Assembly (NCBI GenBank): GCA_028564925.1
Contig: CM053033.1
Location: forward strand, 114,176,252 to 114,240,251
Direction of reading: 5' to 3'
Length of the DNA stretch: 64,000 nucleotides
From: Lithobates sylvaticus
Lineage: Eukaryota; Chordata; Amphibia; Anura; Ranidae
The notes under the pieces were generated by a model that saw only the letters and a list, made by a program, of their open reading frames with translations, made no database searches and was not told the origin of the DNA. Both the position numbers and the translations under genes were made by a program. Shown here piece after piece: positions 1-10,415 of this stretch. Within the stretch, counting starts at the first letter, position 1. Every line of letters starts with the position of its first letter.

Positions 1-307
1 AAGTTTTACATTCTGGCCTAAAATCAAAACACTATGTGTGGTGGAAAATTAACACTGCACATCACTCTGAACACACCATCCATAAAACATGGTGGTGGCA
101 GCATTATGTTGTGGGGATGCTTTTCTTAAGCAGGGACAGGGAAGCTGGTCAGAGTTGATGGGAAGATGGATGGAGCCAAATACAGGGCAATCTTAGAAGA
201 AAACCTGTTAGAATCTGCAAAAGACTTGGGACTGGGGTGGAGGTTCACCTTCCAGCAAAACGACAACCCTAAACATACAGCCAGAGCTACAATGGAATGG
301 TTTAGAT
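1..307 (+). mobile_element. Tc1-like DNA transposon, first piece
   Basis: Transposase fragment of a Tc1/mariner element, entered part-way because the window starts inside it. The + strand reads the usual Tc1 catalytic stretch: a glycine-rich turn near 90-120, then GKLVRVDGKMDGAKYRAILE from about 140, then QQNDNPKHTARATMEWF near 255-303. The D in NDNPKHT is the second catalytic aspartate of the family. The reading frame is interrupted near 120-165, so the copy is dead. The element stops at a hAT insertion and resumes at 2677 and again at 6994, so it is split in three. Its 3' end matches that of the element at 26300-28188, so both belong to one Tc1 family. Confidence 0.85.
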
Positions 308-2676
308 CAGAGGTGTCCAAACTTTTTTCAAAGAGGGCCAGATTTGATGAAATGAACATGCGTGAGGGCCGACCATTTTGCCTGACATTTTTTAAACCAA
401 TAAAATTTGGTCTAAGTGTGTTTGTTCGAGCGCTAATACATTGCCCAACAAGAATTCTCTTGCCTTTGTCGCACTCGCTCCTGACACACAGACGAATGCT
501 CTGCTCTTTAGGGGTACCGTTAATTATAAATGGTACCCCACACATTGGAAAACGTGGGGTGCTTTTGGTGCAATGCAATTAAAAAAAAAAAAAAAAGGTT
601 GAGGACTTCTTTCCCTGCAGTTTTGTGGGTAGGGAAGCCCATTGAAATGAATGGGCTGATCTACACGCAGCACGCAGCCACACAGATGTGAACCAAGAGC
701 TTGTTCACATGTCAGGTTGGAGGGGCAGTAAAACCACATGGTTAAGCTGTTTTTACCACCCCCAACTTCTCCCCCTTTAGCTGCAGAGGGAGCAGCTGGG
801 GGTATAAACATGCTGTGGCTGCAGCTGGAGGTACACCCAGGGTGAATGGGGCTGCACTGCAACTACCCGCAACTGTGTGCATTGCACAGTTGTGGCATAG
901 AGTGATGCTGGATTTTATAGGCTTAAAACAGGTGGTGAGGAGGAAAATAATGCCTCTTTACCGCCTGTCAAATGCCTCTGAAAAGTGATCTGTGCATGGA
1001 TTGCTTTTCAGAGGAGCAGCAGTCCTGGCTGATATCACAAACAAGACCTACAAATGCAGTTCTGATGGTACAGGAATAGGGGGGGGGGGGGGGGGTCCGG
1101 ATTAAAAGTAACATACACACATACACACACACACACACACATACAGACACATGCATACAGACACATGTACATGGACACACATACAGACACATGTACATGG
1201 ACACACATACAGACACATGTACATGGACACACATACAGACACATGTACATGGACACACATACAGACACATGTACATGGACACACATACAGACACATGTAC
1301 ATGGACACACATACAGACACATGCATACACACACATGTACATGGACACACATACAGACACATGCATACAGACACATGTACATGGACACACATACAGACAC
1401 ATGTACATGGACACACATACAGACACATGCATACAGACACATGTACATGGACACACATACAGACACGTGCATACAGACACATGTACATGGACACACATAC
1501 AGACACGTGCATACAGACACATGTACATGGACACACATACAGACACATGCATACAGACACATGTACATGGACACACATACAGACACATGTACATGGACAC
1601 ACATACAGACACATGCATACAGACACATGTACATGGGCACACATACAGACACATGTACATGGACACACATACAGACACATGCATACAGACACATGTACAT
1701 GAACACACATACAGACACATGCATACAGACACATGTACATGGACACACATACAGACACATGCATACAGACACATGTACATGGACACACATACAGACACAT
1801 GCATACACACACATGTACATGGACACACATACAAACACATGTACATGGACACACATACAGACACATGCATACACACACATGTACATGGACACACATACAG
1901 ACACATGTACATGTACACACATACAGACACATGTACATGGACACACATACAGACACATGTACATGTACACACATACAGACACATGCATACAGACACATGT
2001 ACATGGACACACATACAGACACATGCATACAGACACATGTACATGGAGACACATACAGACACATGCATACAGACACATGTACATGGACACGCATACAGAC
2101 ACATGTACATGGACACACATACAGACACATGCATACACACACATGTACATGGGCACACATACAGACACATGTACATGGACACACATACAGACACATGCAT
2201 ACAGACACATGTACATGAACACACATACAGACACATGCATACAGACACATGTACATGGACACACATACAGACACATGTACATGGACACACATACAGACAC
2301 ATGCACATGCACACACATACATACATACAGACATACATACAAACACACATGCACAGACAGACACATGAATAAAGCCCTTTTAAAACAAATCTAGCTTCTA
2401 GCATAGTACTGTACCTTTCCAGCTTCCTCATTCAGCCGGGTACTGCACTCTAGGGGGAAGCAGAGAGCACAGCACACTCCTCTGCACTTTACTTTCACTT
2501 TTGAGGCTGACGGAGCTTCTCACACAGTGCCGATGTTCGGCAGGGGATCGCTCATCTGACAGCCCTGATCCCGCAGCACACTAGTTGTGAGAGGCTGGTT
2601 TAAATAACCAGGCGGGCCGTTCAAAACCGGACCGCGGGTCGCGATTGGCCCGCGGGCCGGACTTTGGACATGCCTG
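308..2676. mobile_element. hAT-family non-autonomous element inserted in the Tc1 copy
   Basis: The left end starts CAGAGGTGTCCAAACTTTTT and the right end, read backwards, starts CAGGCATGTCCAAAGTCCGG: typical CAG-starting hAT inverted ends. The 8-bp target duplication GTTTAGAT is perfect (300-307 and 2677-2684), and removing the insert rejoins the Tc1 sequence seamlessly. No hAT transposase is visible. The inside holds a short palindrome near 510-555, an A-run at 581-597, a G-run at 1081-1096 and a long minisatellite at about 1111-2360. GC-rich DNA precedes the right end. Confidence 0.88.
1111..2360. repeat. ACAC-rich minisatellite, 26-bp unit
   Basis: Tandem array of about 1.25 kb. The main unit is ACATGTACATGG followed by ACACACATACAGAC (26 bp). 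A 14-bp variant, ACATGCATACAGAC, is mixed in, and a few units differ by single bases. It begins as plain (CA)n. It has no stop codon in most frames on either strand, so it yields several spurious open frames of 160-490 codons made only of Thr, His, Met, Tyr, Cys and Val. I regard none of these as genes. Confidence 0.95.
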
Positions 2677-2882
2677 GTTTAGATCAAAGAATATTCATGT
2701 GTTAGAATGGCCCAGTCAAAGTCCAGACCTAAATCCAATTTAAAATCTGTGGCAAGACTTGCAAGAAATTGCTGTTCAGACACTCTCCATCTAATCTGAC
2801 AGAGCTTGAACTATTTTTCAAAGAAGAATGGGCAAACATGTCACTCTCTAGATGTGTAAAGCTGGTAGAGACATCCCCAAAA
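2677..2882 (+). mobile_element. Tc1-like transposon, second piece (transposase C-terminus)
   Basis: Continues the element of 1-307 after the hAT insertion. The + strand encodes a degraded transposase C-terminus: [19 protein letters not shown]-like residues, where intact family members read a WPSPDLNPI-type motif before the last catalytic acid. It ends at CATCCCCAAAA, where a retroelement is inserted, and the sequence resumes with GACTTGCAG at 6996. The copy carries frameshifts and cannot encode protein. Confidence 0.82.
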
Positions 2883-3059
2883 TGGAGGCCTCTTGAGCCC
2901 CTCCTAGGGAAAGAGAGCCTTGACTGATGGGGGCATGGCTAGGTACATGAAAAGGGGAACAATTGGTTGGGACATGTGGGATGGGATGGGCCTGAGCTCA
3001 GAAAATCGTGTGCCCCAGGGAATTCTGGGTCTTTTGGAAGAGTCGCTGGAAGAGCTGCC

Positions 3060-5513
3060 ATGGACACTGATACGCTGTTGGCCAGGGTCCACGAGCTGGC
3101 TCTCCAAGGTCAGGCGGATTGGCTTTTCTCCCTCCTTACCCCTGAGATGTCTCCCCCTCACCCCCCTCCAATGCCACCTGCGGGGCCCCCGGCTGTTAGG
3201 GACAGGAGACGCACCCGTCCTCCTTCCCGCCTGAGCCCCAGTCCTTCAAGGCCTTCTTATCCCCCTAACACTCCACCCCCCCTCATGGGAGCTGCTGTGG
3301 CCTCTGATGCCGGCTCTCCCCCCCCTCCACCCCCCACTGCTCCCTCGCACCGCCGGAGACATCCCAGACAGGTCCCCCCTCCGTCTGTCCCTAGCTCGAG
3401 CCGGGACTCCTCTCTCCCGGCCCGCTCCCGGAGCCCCAGAGTCCTCAGGCGGTCCGTTCGGGCTCCTCAGACTGTCCCCTCCTGTGAGGGCGCGCGCTTG
3501 GCTGCGCGGGCGGGAACCGCGGCACTTCCCACCGCCCGCGGGTGCCGTTCACCGCCGTCCCTGGCCCCCCTCCCCGCTCCGCCAGCACTCGGGGTTGCAG
3601 GGGTCACCCGGCGCTCGTCCCGCGGCACCAGATGCCGGGCACGTCAGCCCGGAGCTGCTGCACGGGCTGGACGTCCTCCTTCCTTCATGTCACGTAGCTC
3701 TGCTGGCGTGTCGCTGCCAGTGTCTCTCCCTGCGCCCAGCAGGGCGGGTGATTCAAATGTGGATTCACTCCACTCTTCCTCTGCAAGGTCCTCTGTACAT
3801 CCTCATCCCCCTGCACCCGGCCGGGTGGGGGATGGTAGGGATGTACATACCACTCACACCCTGCAGTTAACCCCCGCCTTACCAGGTACCCCAGCACCAG
3901 GCTGGGTGGGGGACGTTATGCATACTTCTAACACTCACCCCCTGCAGCTGACCTCCACCTTATTGCACCCCCCTGCACCCGGCTGGGTGGGGGATGTTAG
4001 AGCTACACATGCCGCTCACCCCATGCCACTGACCCCCTACTTCCCACATCCCCCTGCACCAGGCTGGGTGGGGGATGGCACTGCTGGTAATGACTCTAAT
4101 CTCCCCGCGCCTAGCCGGGCAGGGGATGGCGGACGGTCGCCTGCTCCCATCCTCTCATCACTGAACTCTGACCATCAGCAGCCCCCTGGCTGGGCTGGAG
4201 CTTCCTTCGGGACGCCCGCTGCCGCAGCCTCGCCCCATCATCTCCCTGCACCCAGCAGGGTGGGAGAATCCCGTTGGGGGCCTGCCGATGCGACCTTGCA
4301 CCTGCCTGCTGCGCGGCACCATCTCCCTGCGCCCGGCAGGGCGGGAGATGTGCACGCCACGCCGGGGTTGTGGGCTGCGAGCCCTCCATCCAGGGTCTCC
4401 GGCTGCTCGAGATGCTTCTCGGCTGCCGTCCTCGGCCCCGCAGGCTCCTCAGGGTCAGGGGCCGGACCACCCCCTCTGGACCTATCCTTCCGCCAGCATC
4501 CTTCGACCCCGCCGGCTGTCAACATCCTTCAAGGCGATGGACGTCGAGGCCTCCTGCCGGCTCCTCCCACGGACGGTCCTGTACCGGGTGTCCCTCCGGG
4601 ACCTGCTGTTGGTCGCCCTGCGTCTTCAGCTGCACATCCGCGGCTTAGCGAGCGTGGTTGTGATTTGATTTCGGGTAGGTCCGGTGACGCTGCCGTATCG
4701 GGTCCGCCGGACGAACACATTGTCACAGTCGTGAAATCGGTCCTGTCTAGCATGGGTGTGTCGGGTCTGGCAGGCAGTTCGGCCTCTTCCACGGGTGGCG
4801 CTTTGTGGGTGGTCTCGCCCACCGGCACGCACCTGCCGGAAGACGTCAAGGACAAAATCTGGCGTCGCGAATTTATGGAGTTCCTCGCTTTAGTCCCTCC
4901 CGACCGAGAGACGATCGACAAATCCCGTCGGGTTGACGTGGCGGCGCAGTGCGAAAAATCCAAGCAGCTTCCTCGGACATTCGGGAACTGGCTGCAAGGG
5001 TTCTGTGCTTACGCCGGAGTGCTTTGTGAGCGTTTTCCGGAGTTAGCTGCATCACTTTTTTGTTATCTTGATCTTATTTGGGGGGCCTACAAAGTTTATG
5101 GGGGCCAGTGTTGGTTCCACTACGACACGCAGTTCCGCCAAAAAATGTCAGCAAAGAAGGAGTTCCGCTTTGACTGCCAGGACGGCAGCCTATGGTTATT
5201 GCTTATGTGCCCCCACAGGCCGTTGTCCGTTCAGCCCCCGGACAGCGCTCCCTCCGGTGCATCAGCTGCCTCCAAAAAAGGTCTATGCTGGCTGTTTAAT
5301 GAGAGCCACTGCAAGTGGTACACTGCGTGTCGTTTTAAGCACGAGTGCTCGCTTTGCGGGGGCGCTCACCCAGCCAGCCGGTGCTTCCAAAAGGAAAAAC
5401 TACCTCTTTCCCGGTTGGGAGCCAAGCCTGACATTTCCGAACCAGGGCACCCCAGTGATCTTCTCGGAGATGCTTCATTGGTGCCCCCTCATGGGCCCGC
5501 GTGTATCTTTTGA
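3060..5513 (+). CDS. Gag-like ORF of the Ngaro/DIRS-type fossil
   Basis: Open frame of 817 codons from the ATG at 3060, which sits in a good start context (GCCATGG). The same frame is open back to an ATG at 2967. Layout: a Pro/Ser/Arg-rich N-terminal half; eight or nine degenerate copies of a PAPGWVGD-type motif at about 3730-4355; a conserved-looking block from about 4845 containing REFMEFLALVPPDRE and later WLQGFCAYAGVL, GGQCWFHYDTQFRQK and LWLLLM; and a Cys/His cluster at about 5287-5390 (CWLFNESHCKWYTACRFKH, then CSLCGGAHPASRC). Such a block plus Cys/His tail is what I recall of ORF1/gag-like proteins of vertebrate tyrosine-recombinase retroelements. The role would be RNA binding and particle assembly. 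No host function is implied. Confidence 0.6.
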   Translation: MDTDTLLARVHELALQGQADWLFSLLTPEMSPPHPPPMPPAGPPAVRDRRRTRPPSRLSPSPSRPSYPPNTPPPLMGAAVASDAGSPPPPPPTAPSHRRRHPRQVPPPSVPSSSRDSSLPARSRSPRVLRRSVRAPQTVPSCEGARLAARAGTAALPTARGCRSPPSLAPLPAPPALGVAGVTRRSSRGTRCRARQPGAAARAGRPPSFMSRSSAGVSLPVSLPAPSRAGDSNVDSLHSSSARSSVHPHPPAPGRVGDGRDVHTTHTLQLTPALPGTPAPGWVGDVMHTSNTHPLQLTSTLLHPPAPGWVGDVRATHAAHPMPLTPYFPHPPAPGWVGDGTAGNDSNLPAPSRAGDGGRSPAPILSSLNSDHQQPPGWAGASFGTPAAAASPHHLPAPSRVGESRWGPADATLHLPAARHHLPAPGRAGDVHATPGLWAASPPSRVSGCSRCFSAAVLGPAGSSGSGAGPPPLDLSFRQHPSTPPAVNILQGDGRRGLLPAPPTDGPVPGVPPGPAVGRPASSAAHPRLSERGCDLISGRSGDAAVSGPPDEHIVTVVKSVLSSMGVSGLAGSSASSTGGALWVVSPTGTHLPEDVKDKIWRREFMEFLALVPPDRETIDKSRRVDVAAQCEKSKQLPRTFGNWLQGFCAYAGVLCERFPELAASLFCYLDLIWGAYKVYGGQCWFHYDTQFRQKMSAKKEFRFDCQDGSLWLLLMCPHRPLSVQPPDSAPSGASAASKKGLCWLFNESHCKWYTACRFKHECSLCGGAHPASRCFQKEKLPLSRLGAKPDISEPGHPSDLLGDASLVPPHGPACIF

Positions 5514-6497
5514 GCACCATTGAGCTGTGGGGGGCGCTTGCGCAATCGCCAGGTGGTTGTCTGGTCCGTTAATATGGGCGTGGTGCATGGGATCAATCGA
5601 CAGTCTGCCATATTCTCTCCGGTTGTGTCGTTGCTGCGTTTTTTGGTTTTAAAGTTCCTTCAGTTTAACGTTGCTTTAGAGCTTGGCATGTCCATGGAAC
5701 TGCTAATGATATTTCTGACTCTCTCTACAGTTTACAGCTCGATCGTTCCCGCCCCCGCCCTGCGGCTTCCCTGGTTGGACTCCCCTGTCCGGCCTACTTG
5801 TGGAATCTCCTTTTCCGATGTTTGCTGGACCTACTTTGGGCAGCGCTGCCCCCCTCGGTCATGGACTTCGTACTGTCGACCGGGGTTCAATTCCCCTACG
5901 GGTAGGCAGTGTTTTTGCTGTGGGACACATGTGCCCGGGTGTTGGGCGGTGAGTTTTCCATCTCGTCTCCACGGGACAGTCGAGTGGCTTCATTTTCTTA
6001 ACATGTTTATTTACTACAAAAAGGTTCTTTCGGTTCCACGTTTTTGTCGGCCATGTCTGCTTCGTCCTTCTGGTTTCAGCTTCTGGGGTGGGAGGACATC
6101 ACAACAGCGTTCCCAATCCGTCGGGTCCTGCGGGGTTGTAGGCGTGCGACTTCTCCCCGGCGTTCGCCCCCCCCCCCCCCCCCCTATTCTTCCCGGTGTC
6201 CTTTCCCTGTTGCCGTCCGTTTACTTTCCCCGTTCGAGACTCTTCTCTTCCAAGTGCCTTTCTCGTTGGCGTTTTGCGGGGCCTTTTGTGTCGGCAAACT
6301 GGTTTAGAAATCCTCATCCTCGGCGGGCGGTGTCCAGGCGGAGGACATTGTCTTCTATGGGTGCTGCGTGTCAGTTCTGCGCATAATTAAAAAAAAAAAA
6401 AAAAATTAAATAAAAAAAATAAATAAATAAAACCAAGTTTTGGCATGGGCATGAGGGTCGTTTTGCCTCTGCTGCCCTGTTTCTTTGGCCGTTGAGA

Positions 6498-6647
6498 ATG
6501 GATGCCGTTCACTTTAATAACATTGGGTTGGACTTGTTCAACCTTGGCCTGCAGCGAGGTGTCGAACAGGTGCTGGCTGCGGTGGGGCGCTCGTCAGTTA
6601 CTAACTGTCGAGCGGTTGGCGGTTTTCTTGACCTTGCCAGCAGTTAA
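6498..6647 (+). other. SGNH-hydrolase-like C-terminal block (part of the fossil)
   Basis: One open stretch of about 49 codons reads MDAVHFNNIGLDLFNLGLQR and onward to a leucine/valine-rich helix. The DxVHFNxxGxDLF pattern matches the last conserved block of SGNH/GDSL hydrolases, where the Asp and His of the catalytic set lie three residues apart (D-x-x-H). Such a domain is known from Ngaro-type retroelements, usually near the 3' end of the coding region, which fits its place here. The assignment rests on this short motif alone. Confidence 0.5.
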
Positions 6648-6772
6648 AGTTGCTGTAATGGGCTATGCCCTTGATGGAGAATTGGAAGTAGACTGTCTGT
6701 CCAGCACTTATGGTAAGGACAGGCCCCACTTCCCTCTTTTGGTTAAGTGCTCACAGTACGACTGTGACTGGC

Positions 6773-6863
6773 ACTGGTTAAACATGTTCACATGTTATGT
6801 GTTGGAATTTAATAAAGCTGGTTAAACATGTTCACATGTTATGTGTTGGAATTTAATAAAGCT
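6773..6863 (+). repeat. 44-bp tandem duplication carrying AATAAA
   Basis: The segment CTGGTTAAACATGTTCACAT through GGAATTTAATAAAG occurs twice back to back with no visible difference, so the polyadenylation-type AATAAA is present twice. It lies about 130 bp before the 3' end of the retroelement, a sensible place for its transcript end. The identity of the copies indicates a recent duplication. Confidence 0.85.
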
Positions 6864-6993
6864 GTGGCCTTGCCCTTTCCAACCTAATGGTTGTAAGTGT
6901 TTTATTTAATGGGGAAAAGGGCAAGGGTGGTTGGGGATTTGATCCCGTGGCATTACGTTAATTGGGACCTAAGCCCATTGCCCCTCAGCAGTC

Positions 6994-7201
6994 AAGACTT
7001 GCAGTTGTAATTGCAGTAAAAGGTGGTTCTACAAAGTATTGACTCAGAGGGGCTGAATACAAATGTACCCCACACTTTTCACATATATATTTGTAATACA
7101 TTTTGAAAACCATTTATCATTTTCCTTCCACAATTATGTGCCACTTTGTGTTGGTCTATCACAGAAAATCCCAATAAAATACATTTAGGTTTTGGTTGTA
7201 A
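6994..7201 (+). mobile_element. Tc1-like transposon, third piece (3' end)
   Basis: Resumes the split Tc1 element: GACTTGCAGTTGTAATTGCA, then the 3' non-coding part (AAGGTGGTTCTACAAAGTAT, a TATATATTTG stretch and an AATAAAATACATTTAGG segment). The same segment occurs at 30293-30540, where it continues to the true terminus (TTTTCAAGGTACTGTA). Here it stops at GGTTGTAAC, so the terminal inverted repeat is missing. 7202-7577 shows no feature I recognise. Confidence 0.8.
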
Positions 7202-7577
7202 CAGCACCTGGGAGCAGGGTTATCTCAGTTGGTGTGCCTGGCCGAGCGAATCCCTTTGCAGTTCTGATTGCTCATATGCTAATCTTACAATAGGCTGTTC
7301 AGTCCTTTTAATTATTTTTAGACCATTCCACGGTATGTTGACAATATATTAATTTGTAAGTATATTTGTACAATACATGAGGGCAGCCATTTTTGTTGAT
7401 CACATACACTGGCTACACTTCCTATATTGCAGTCCTTCTCACAAAGATAAGCTGGCTCACTGAAAACAATGTACTCCCAATGTGGCGGATATCTCTACAG
7501 CTGTTAAGGAGAGAGGCTGAATGAGGATGAGTAAAATATAGAGCTCCCTCTGGTAGCTAATATACAAACTTCTGTGT

Positions 7578-8325
7578 TTAAAGTGGTAGAAACTACAAAA
7601 TAAACATTTATTATATTGCAGCTTACCGATTCCTAGCTGTGATGGCTGCATTCGTTTTCTTTTCTAGGCTTGCTTTCTTCTATTTTCATCTGGTGATCCA
7701 GCCAGTAAGTCTGTTGTTTTTGTTTAAAAAAAAAAAAAAAAAAACCTCTTCCAGATGTATCAGTTTACAGGCGTGAGACCAACCATTTAACACTGGCAGG
7801 GATGCTTACAATGATCAGCTTTTATGTATTTATGTAAAACCTTTATCCCAAAAGGAAAAATCTGTTGCTGTAACTGCTTATAAAGTGTGAGCTGGAGTTT
7901 GACAGTCAATATGCTAGTCACAGAGGTCTCCAAACTATGGTGCTCCATTTGTTCAGGAACTACAATTCCCATCATGACTAGTCATGTCTGTAAATGTCAG
8001 AGATTTACAATGCCTCGTGGGATGTGTAGTTCCACAACAGCTGGTGGGCCGTAGTTTGGAGATCCCCGTTTAGTGTATTAAAATCTGCTAGTCCACGTTA
8101 CACTCCCCTCCCCCCAGACTGACAATGCTGCTGTCCAAATGTGCCCCCTGTGCTCTTTCATCCAGAGTGAGAGTACTCTAATACAGGAGGTGTGTAACTG
8201 GCCAGATCACCAGGTAAAAACAGAGGGGGGAAAAATAAGAAAAGAAAATGAATGCAGCCACCACTTCTGATTGGTAAGCTGCAATATATATTACATTTTT
8301 TGTTTTGGGTTTAATACTGCTTTAA
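7578..8325. mobile_element. TTAA-flanked MITE with long inverted arms
   Basis: TTAA at 7578-7581 and 8322-8325. The left end reads TTAAAGTGGTAGAAACTACA and the right end, reversed, TTAAAGCAGTATTAAACCCA. Both arms continue through the matching TATTGCAGCTTACC, GGCTGCATTC and CTGGTGATC(C/T)(A/G)GCCAGT segments. TTAA duplications are used by piggyBac and Kolobok-type transposases. No ORF is present. A second, smaller hAT element sits in the middle. A related terminus (TTAAAGTGGATGTAAACCC) is seen at 13693-14326. Confidence 0.75.
7921..8068. mobile_element. Short hAT MITE nested in the TTAA MITE
   Basis: Left end CAGAGGTCTCCAAACTATGG; right end, reversed, CGGGGATCTCCAAACTACGG. The two halves form a near-complete hairpin about 148 bp long (GGAACTACAATTCCCATCAT pairs with ATCCCACGAG...GTTCC-type sequence on the other side). 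The flanking 8-mers agree only partly, which suggests an old insertion. Non-coding. Confidence 0.7.
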
Positions 8326-8491
8326 AGTTTATCTAAAGCCATTTATTTTTTCAGCTCTGGAGTAAGGATAGGTAAAAACCCTTGTGTCACATTGGGGAGG
8401 TATTTTTGAGTTCCTACAATGGAAACACAACAGGAAGTGAGAGGAAAATTCTCCAGTTAGATGTCAAGTCAGAGAAATCCCGTCTAAAGCC

Positions 8492-8670
8492 CCGTACACA
8501 CGATCGGATTGTTGGCCAACAAAACCGTGGAATTTTGTCCGAAGGGCGTTGGCCCAAACTTGTCTTGCATACACACGGATACACAATTGTTGGCCAACAA
8601 TTACGAACGTATTGACGTACTATGTTGTTTTTCAGCTCTTTAGCGCCACCCTTTGGGCTCCTTCTGCTAA
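8492..8670. mobile_element. End of a CCCGTACACACG-type MITE
   Basis: Begins TAAAGCCCCGTACACACGAT and contains GTTGGCCAACAA motifs, then GACGTACTATG and CCTTTGGGCTCCTTCTGCTA. The last segment occurs reversed inside the complete copy at 61044-61486, so this is the same family in opposite orientation. I see no matching second terminus, so the copy is either truncated or longer than I can trace. The following 8671-9239 is A/T-rich and shows nothing else. Confidence 0.6.
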
Positions 8671-9239
8671 TTTTGTTTTAGTAGAAGTTTGGTAAGTGTT
8701 GATTCGCGCTTTTCATTTCCCACTTTTCAGTTAGTTTCTAGTTCGTCAACCAGCCATGTTGTGGAATCGGAGGAGATAACGTGTTATTTTTTATTGGCCT
8801 TGGAGTTATTGCTTTGACATTATTTTTTTGGTTGAATAATGATTTGATTTGGTATATTTTCTATATTTTTGGATGCATAGAATGCACTTTTGGTTAAGTT
8901 CTATTGGCAGATAGCATGTCTAATTTTATTTGTTTTCTTTTTTTAATGCACAATAAAAAAATTGTATAGAATAATACTTGGCTATGTGTTTTACTTCAAA
9001 TGACAGTTTTGGAGTAGGCAGTTACAAAATACAATGTAAAATTAACAAGGGACACTAACATAGTCACATCCTTGATCTTAAAAACTACGGGATAATGGTG
9101 TTGTGGTAACTTGCCCAAATAAAAAAAATAAAAAAAAAAAACATAATATTATTATTCTTTATCACTAAAAAAGCCTTTGAAAATTCATTTGCAATAACTC
9201 CATCAGTATCACCAGCAAAACAGCTTCATTATTATCCCA

Positions 9240-9420
9240 TTAACCGCTATGACGGCTACAGCGCGGACCTGCTTTGCCGGGACTACGTCTATTGACGTAG
9301 TCCTGTGCACAAGCAGCCTGCGTGCCCCCTGAAGGACGTGCGCTCTGTGATCAGCAAGTCTGTGAGACTCGCTGGATCACAGATCAGAGTAAGGGGTCGA
9401 TCCCCTTTTTTTCTATAAAA
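9240..9420. mobile_element. Partial TTAACCGCT-type element
   Basis: Starts at a TTAA (9240-9243) with TTAACCGCTATGACGGCTAC, followed by a short palindrome around ACTACGTCTATTGACGTAGT (9282-9302) and a GATCAC/GTGATC-rich stretch. The style resembles the TTAACCACTT family at 23573-24545. No right end was found. 9421-10412 holds only A/T-rich sequence and poly-A/T runs. Confidence 0.4.
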
Positions 9421-10415
9421 AAAAGCTACAAATACTGCTGCTGACTTAATTTTTTTGAACCTGAACGAAGCTTCTCTTTAAGCTACTGAGCTCTGTCCAT
9501 AACAAGCTTTTTTTTTTTTTTATGAGGCAGATCAGGATAGGCTACAAAAACGTGGAAAAAAATAATACAGCTCCACCTACAGGGTGAAAATAAAATTACA
9601 AAATATGCATATTAATTGTTACCTACTTGACTAGAAAACACGAACTATAAAAAAAAAAAAAAAAATATTTTTGTTTAGAAATGTTAACTTTTTAGTCTTA
9701 ACTATATTATAGAAATATATACAAAACCAATTTCCATCTTTGTTAGCTAAACTGTTTAAAAGTTCTGGAGCTGTGTTTTTTAGACAGTGGATCAAACATA
9801 AGTATTTTCTACTTAGCTACTAATAATCTGCAGATCAGTGTAAGACACGTTCACATGTGGGGCCCAATTTACATTTTTGCCACCCTAGGCCATGTTTTCT
9901 CCCCGTGGTTCCAACCTCCTCTGCATTCCATTTGCATAAAATAATAATAACTATTAATAATAATTCAGCCCTAACTGAGCCTATGAATAATGTTCAAAAC
10001 TTTTTAAAGTAAGTAAATAAAACTAATGGATGTAGCAATGCAAGAGTACCATTCAGGCCTTGATCAAGCAAAGCATTTAAGACGTATAGGAATGTTCGCA
10101 TGTTTTTAAAGCCAACACTTTTTAGTTTTGGGTGGAGTATAGATGGGTTAAAACCCCTGTTGGATTTGTTTGCAGTTTGTGACATTGCTGGGGTATTCTA
10201 TTTTGTCTCTTGGAGAGAAAGTGGAGGTTTGTCACAGTGATAGGAATAGAGGGTTAATCTCCAGTGGTTAACAACTGTGTACAAGGAAATTTCTTCTTTT
10301 TTTGGAGAGATTTACCCCCACTTCCTGTGGTGTATCTGGGCAAGAAAGTGGCAAAAAACTGATGTGGCTTAATACTCCCAACTTTAAACAAATATAAAAA
10401 AAAGTTTGGGCTTTA

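Larger units (their letters stand above)
2883..6993 (+). mobile_element. Ngaro/DIRS-type tyrosine-recombinase retroelement (fossil)
   Basis: A 4.1-kb insertion that splits the Tc1 copy. Parts recognised: a long gag-like ORF ending in a CCCH/CCHC-like zinc-binding segment (3060-5513), and a separate SGNH-hydrolase-like C-terminal block (6498-6647). From recollection, this pairing fits vertebrate Ngaro-type elements, which often carry a hydrolase domain. I did not recognise a reverse transcriptase or recombinase. Sequence near the left end (about 2919-2941) and the right end (about 6973-6995) is similar in inverted orientation. The stretch 5514-6490 has C- and A-runs and no recognisable domain. 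The copy looks broken, and it is younger than the Tc1 it sits in. Exact ends are uncertain by tens of bases. Confidence 0.65.

Noticed and set aside
968-2431. Open frames of up to 487 codons on both strands
   Set aside because: They are translations of the CA-rich minisatellite, contain only a handful of residue types and have no start context or domains.
4111-4963. Several 65-144 codon open frames on the - strand
   Set aside because: They are shadows of the GC-rich gag-like ORF on the + strand and carry no motif.
6171-6185. C-run, and similar homopolymers elsewhere, as regulatory signals
   Set aside because: Simple homopolymers with no supporting context; probably slippage products.
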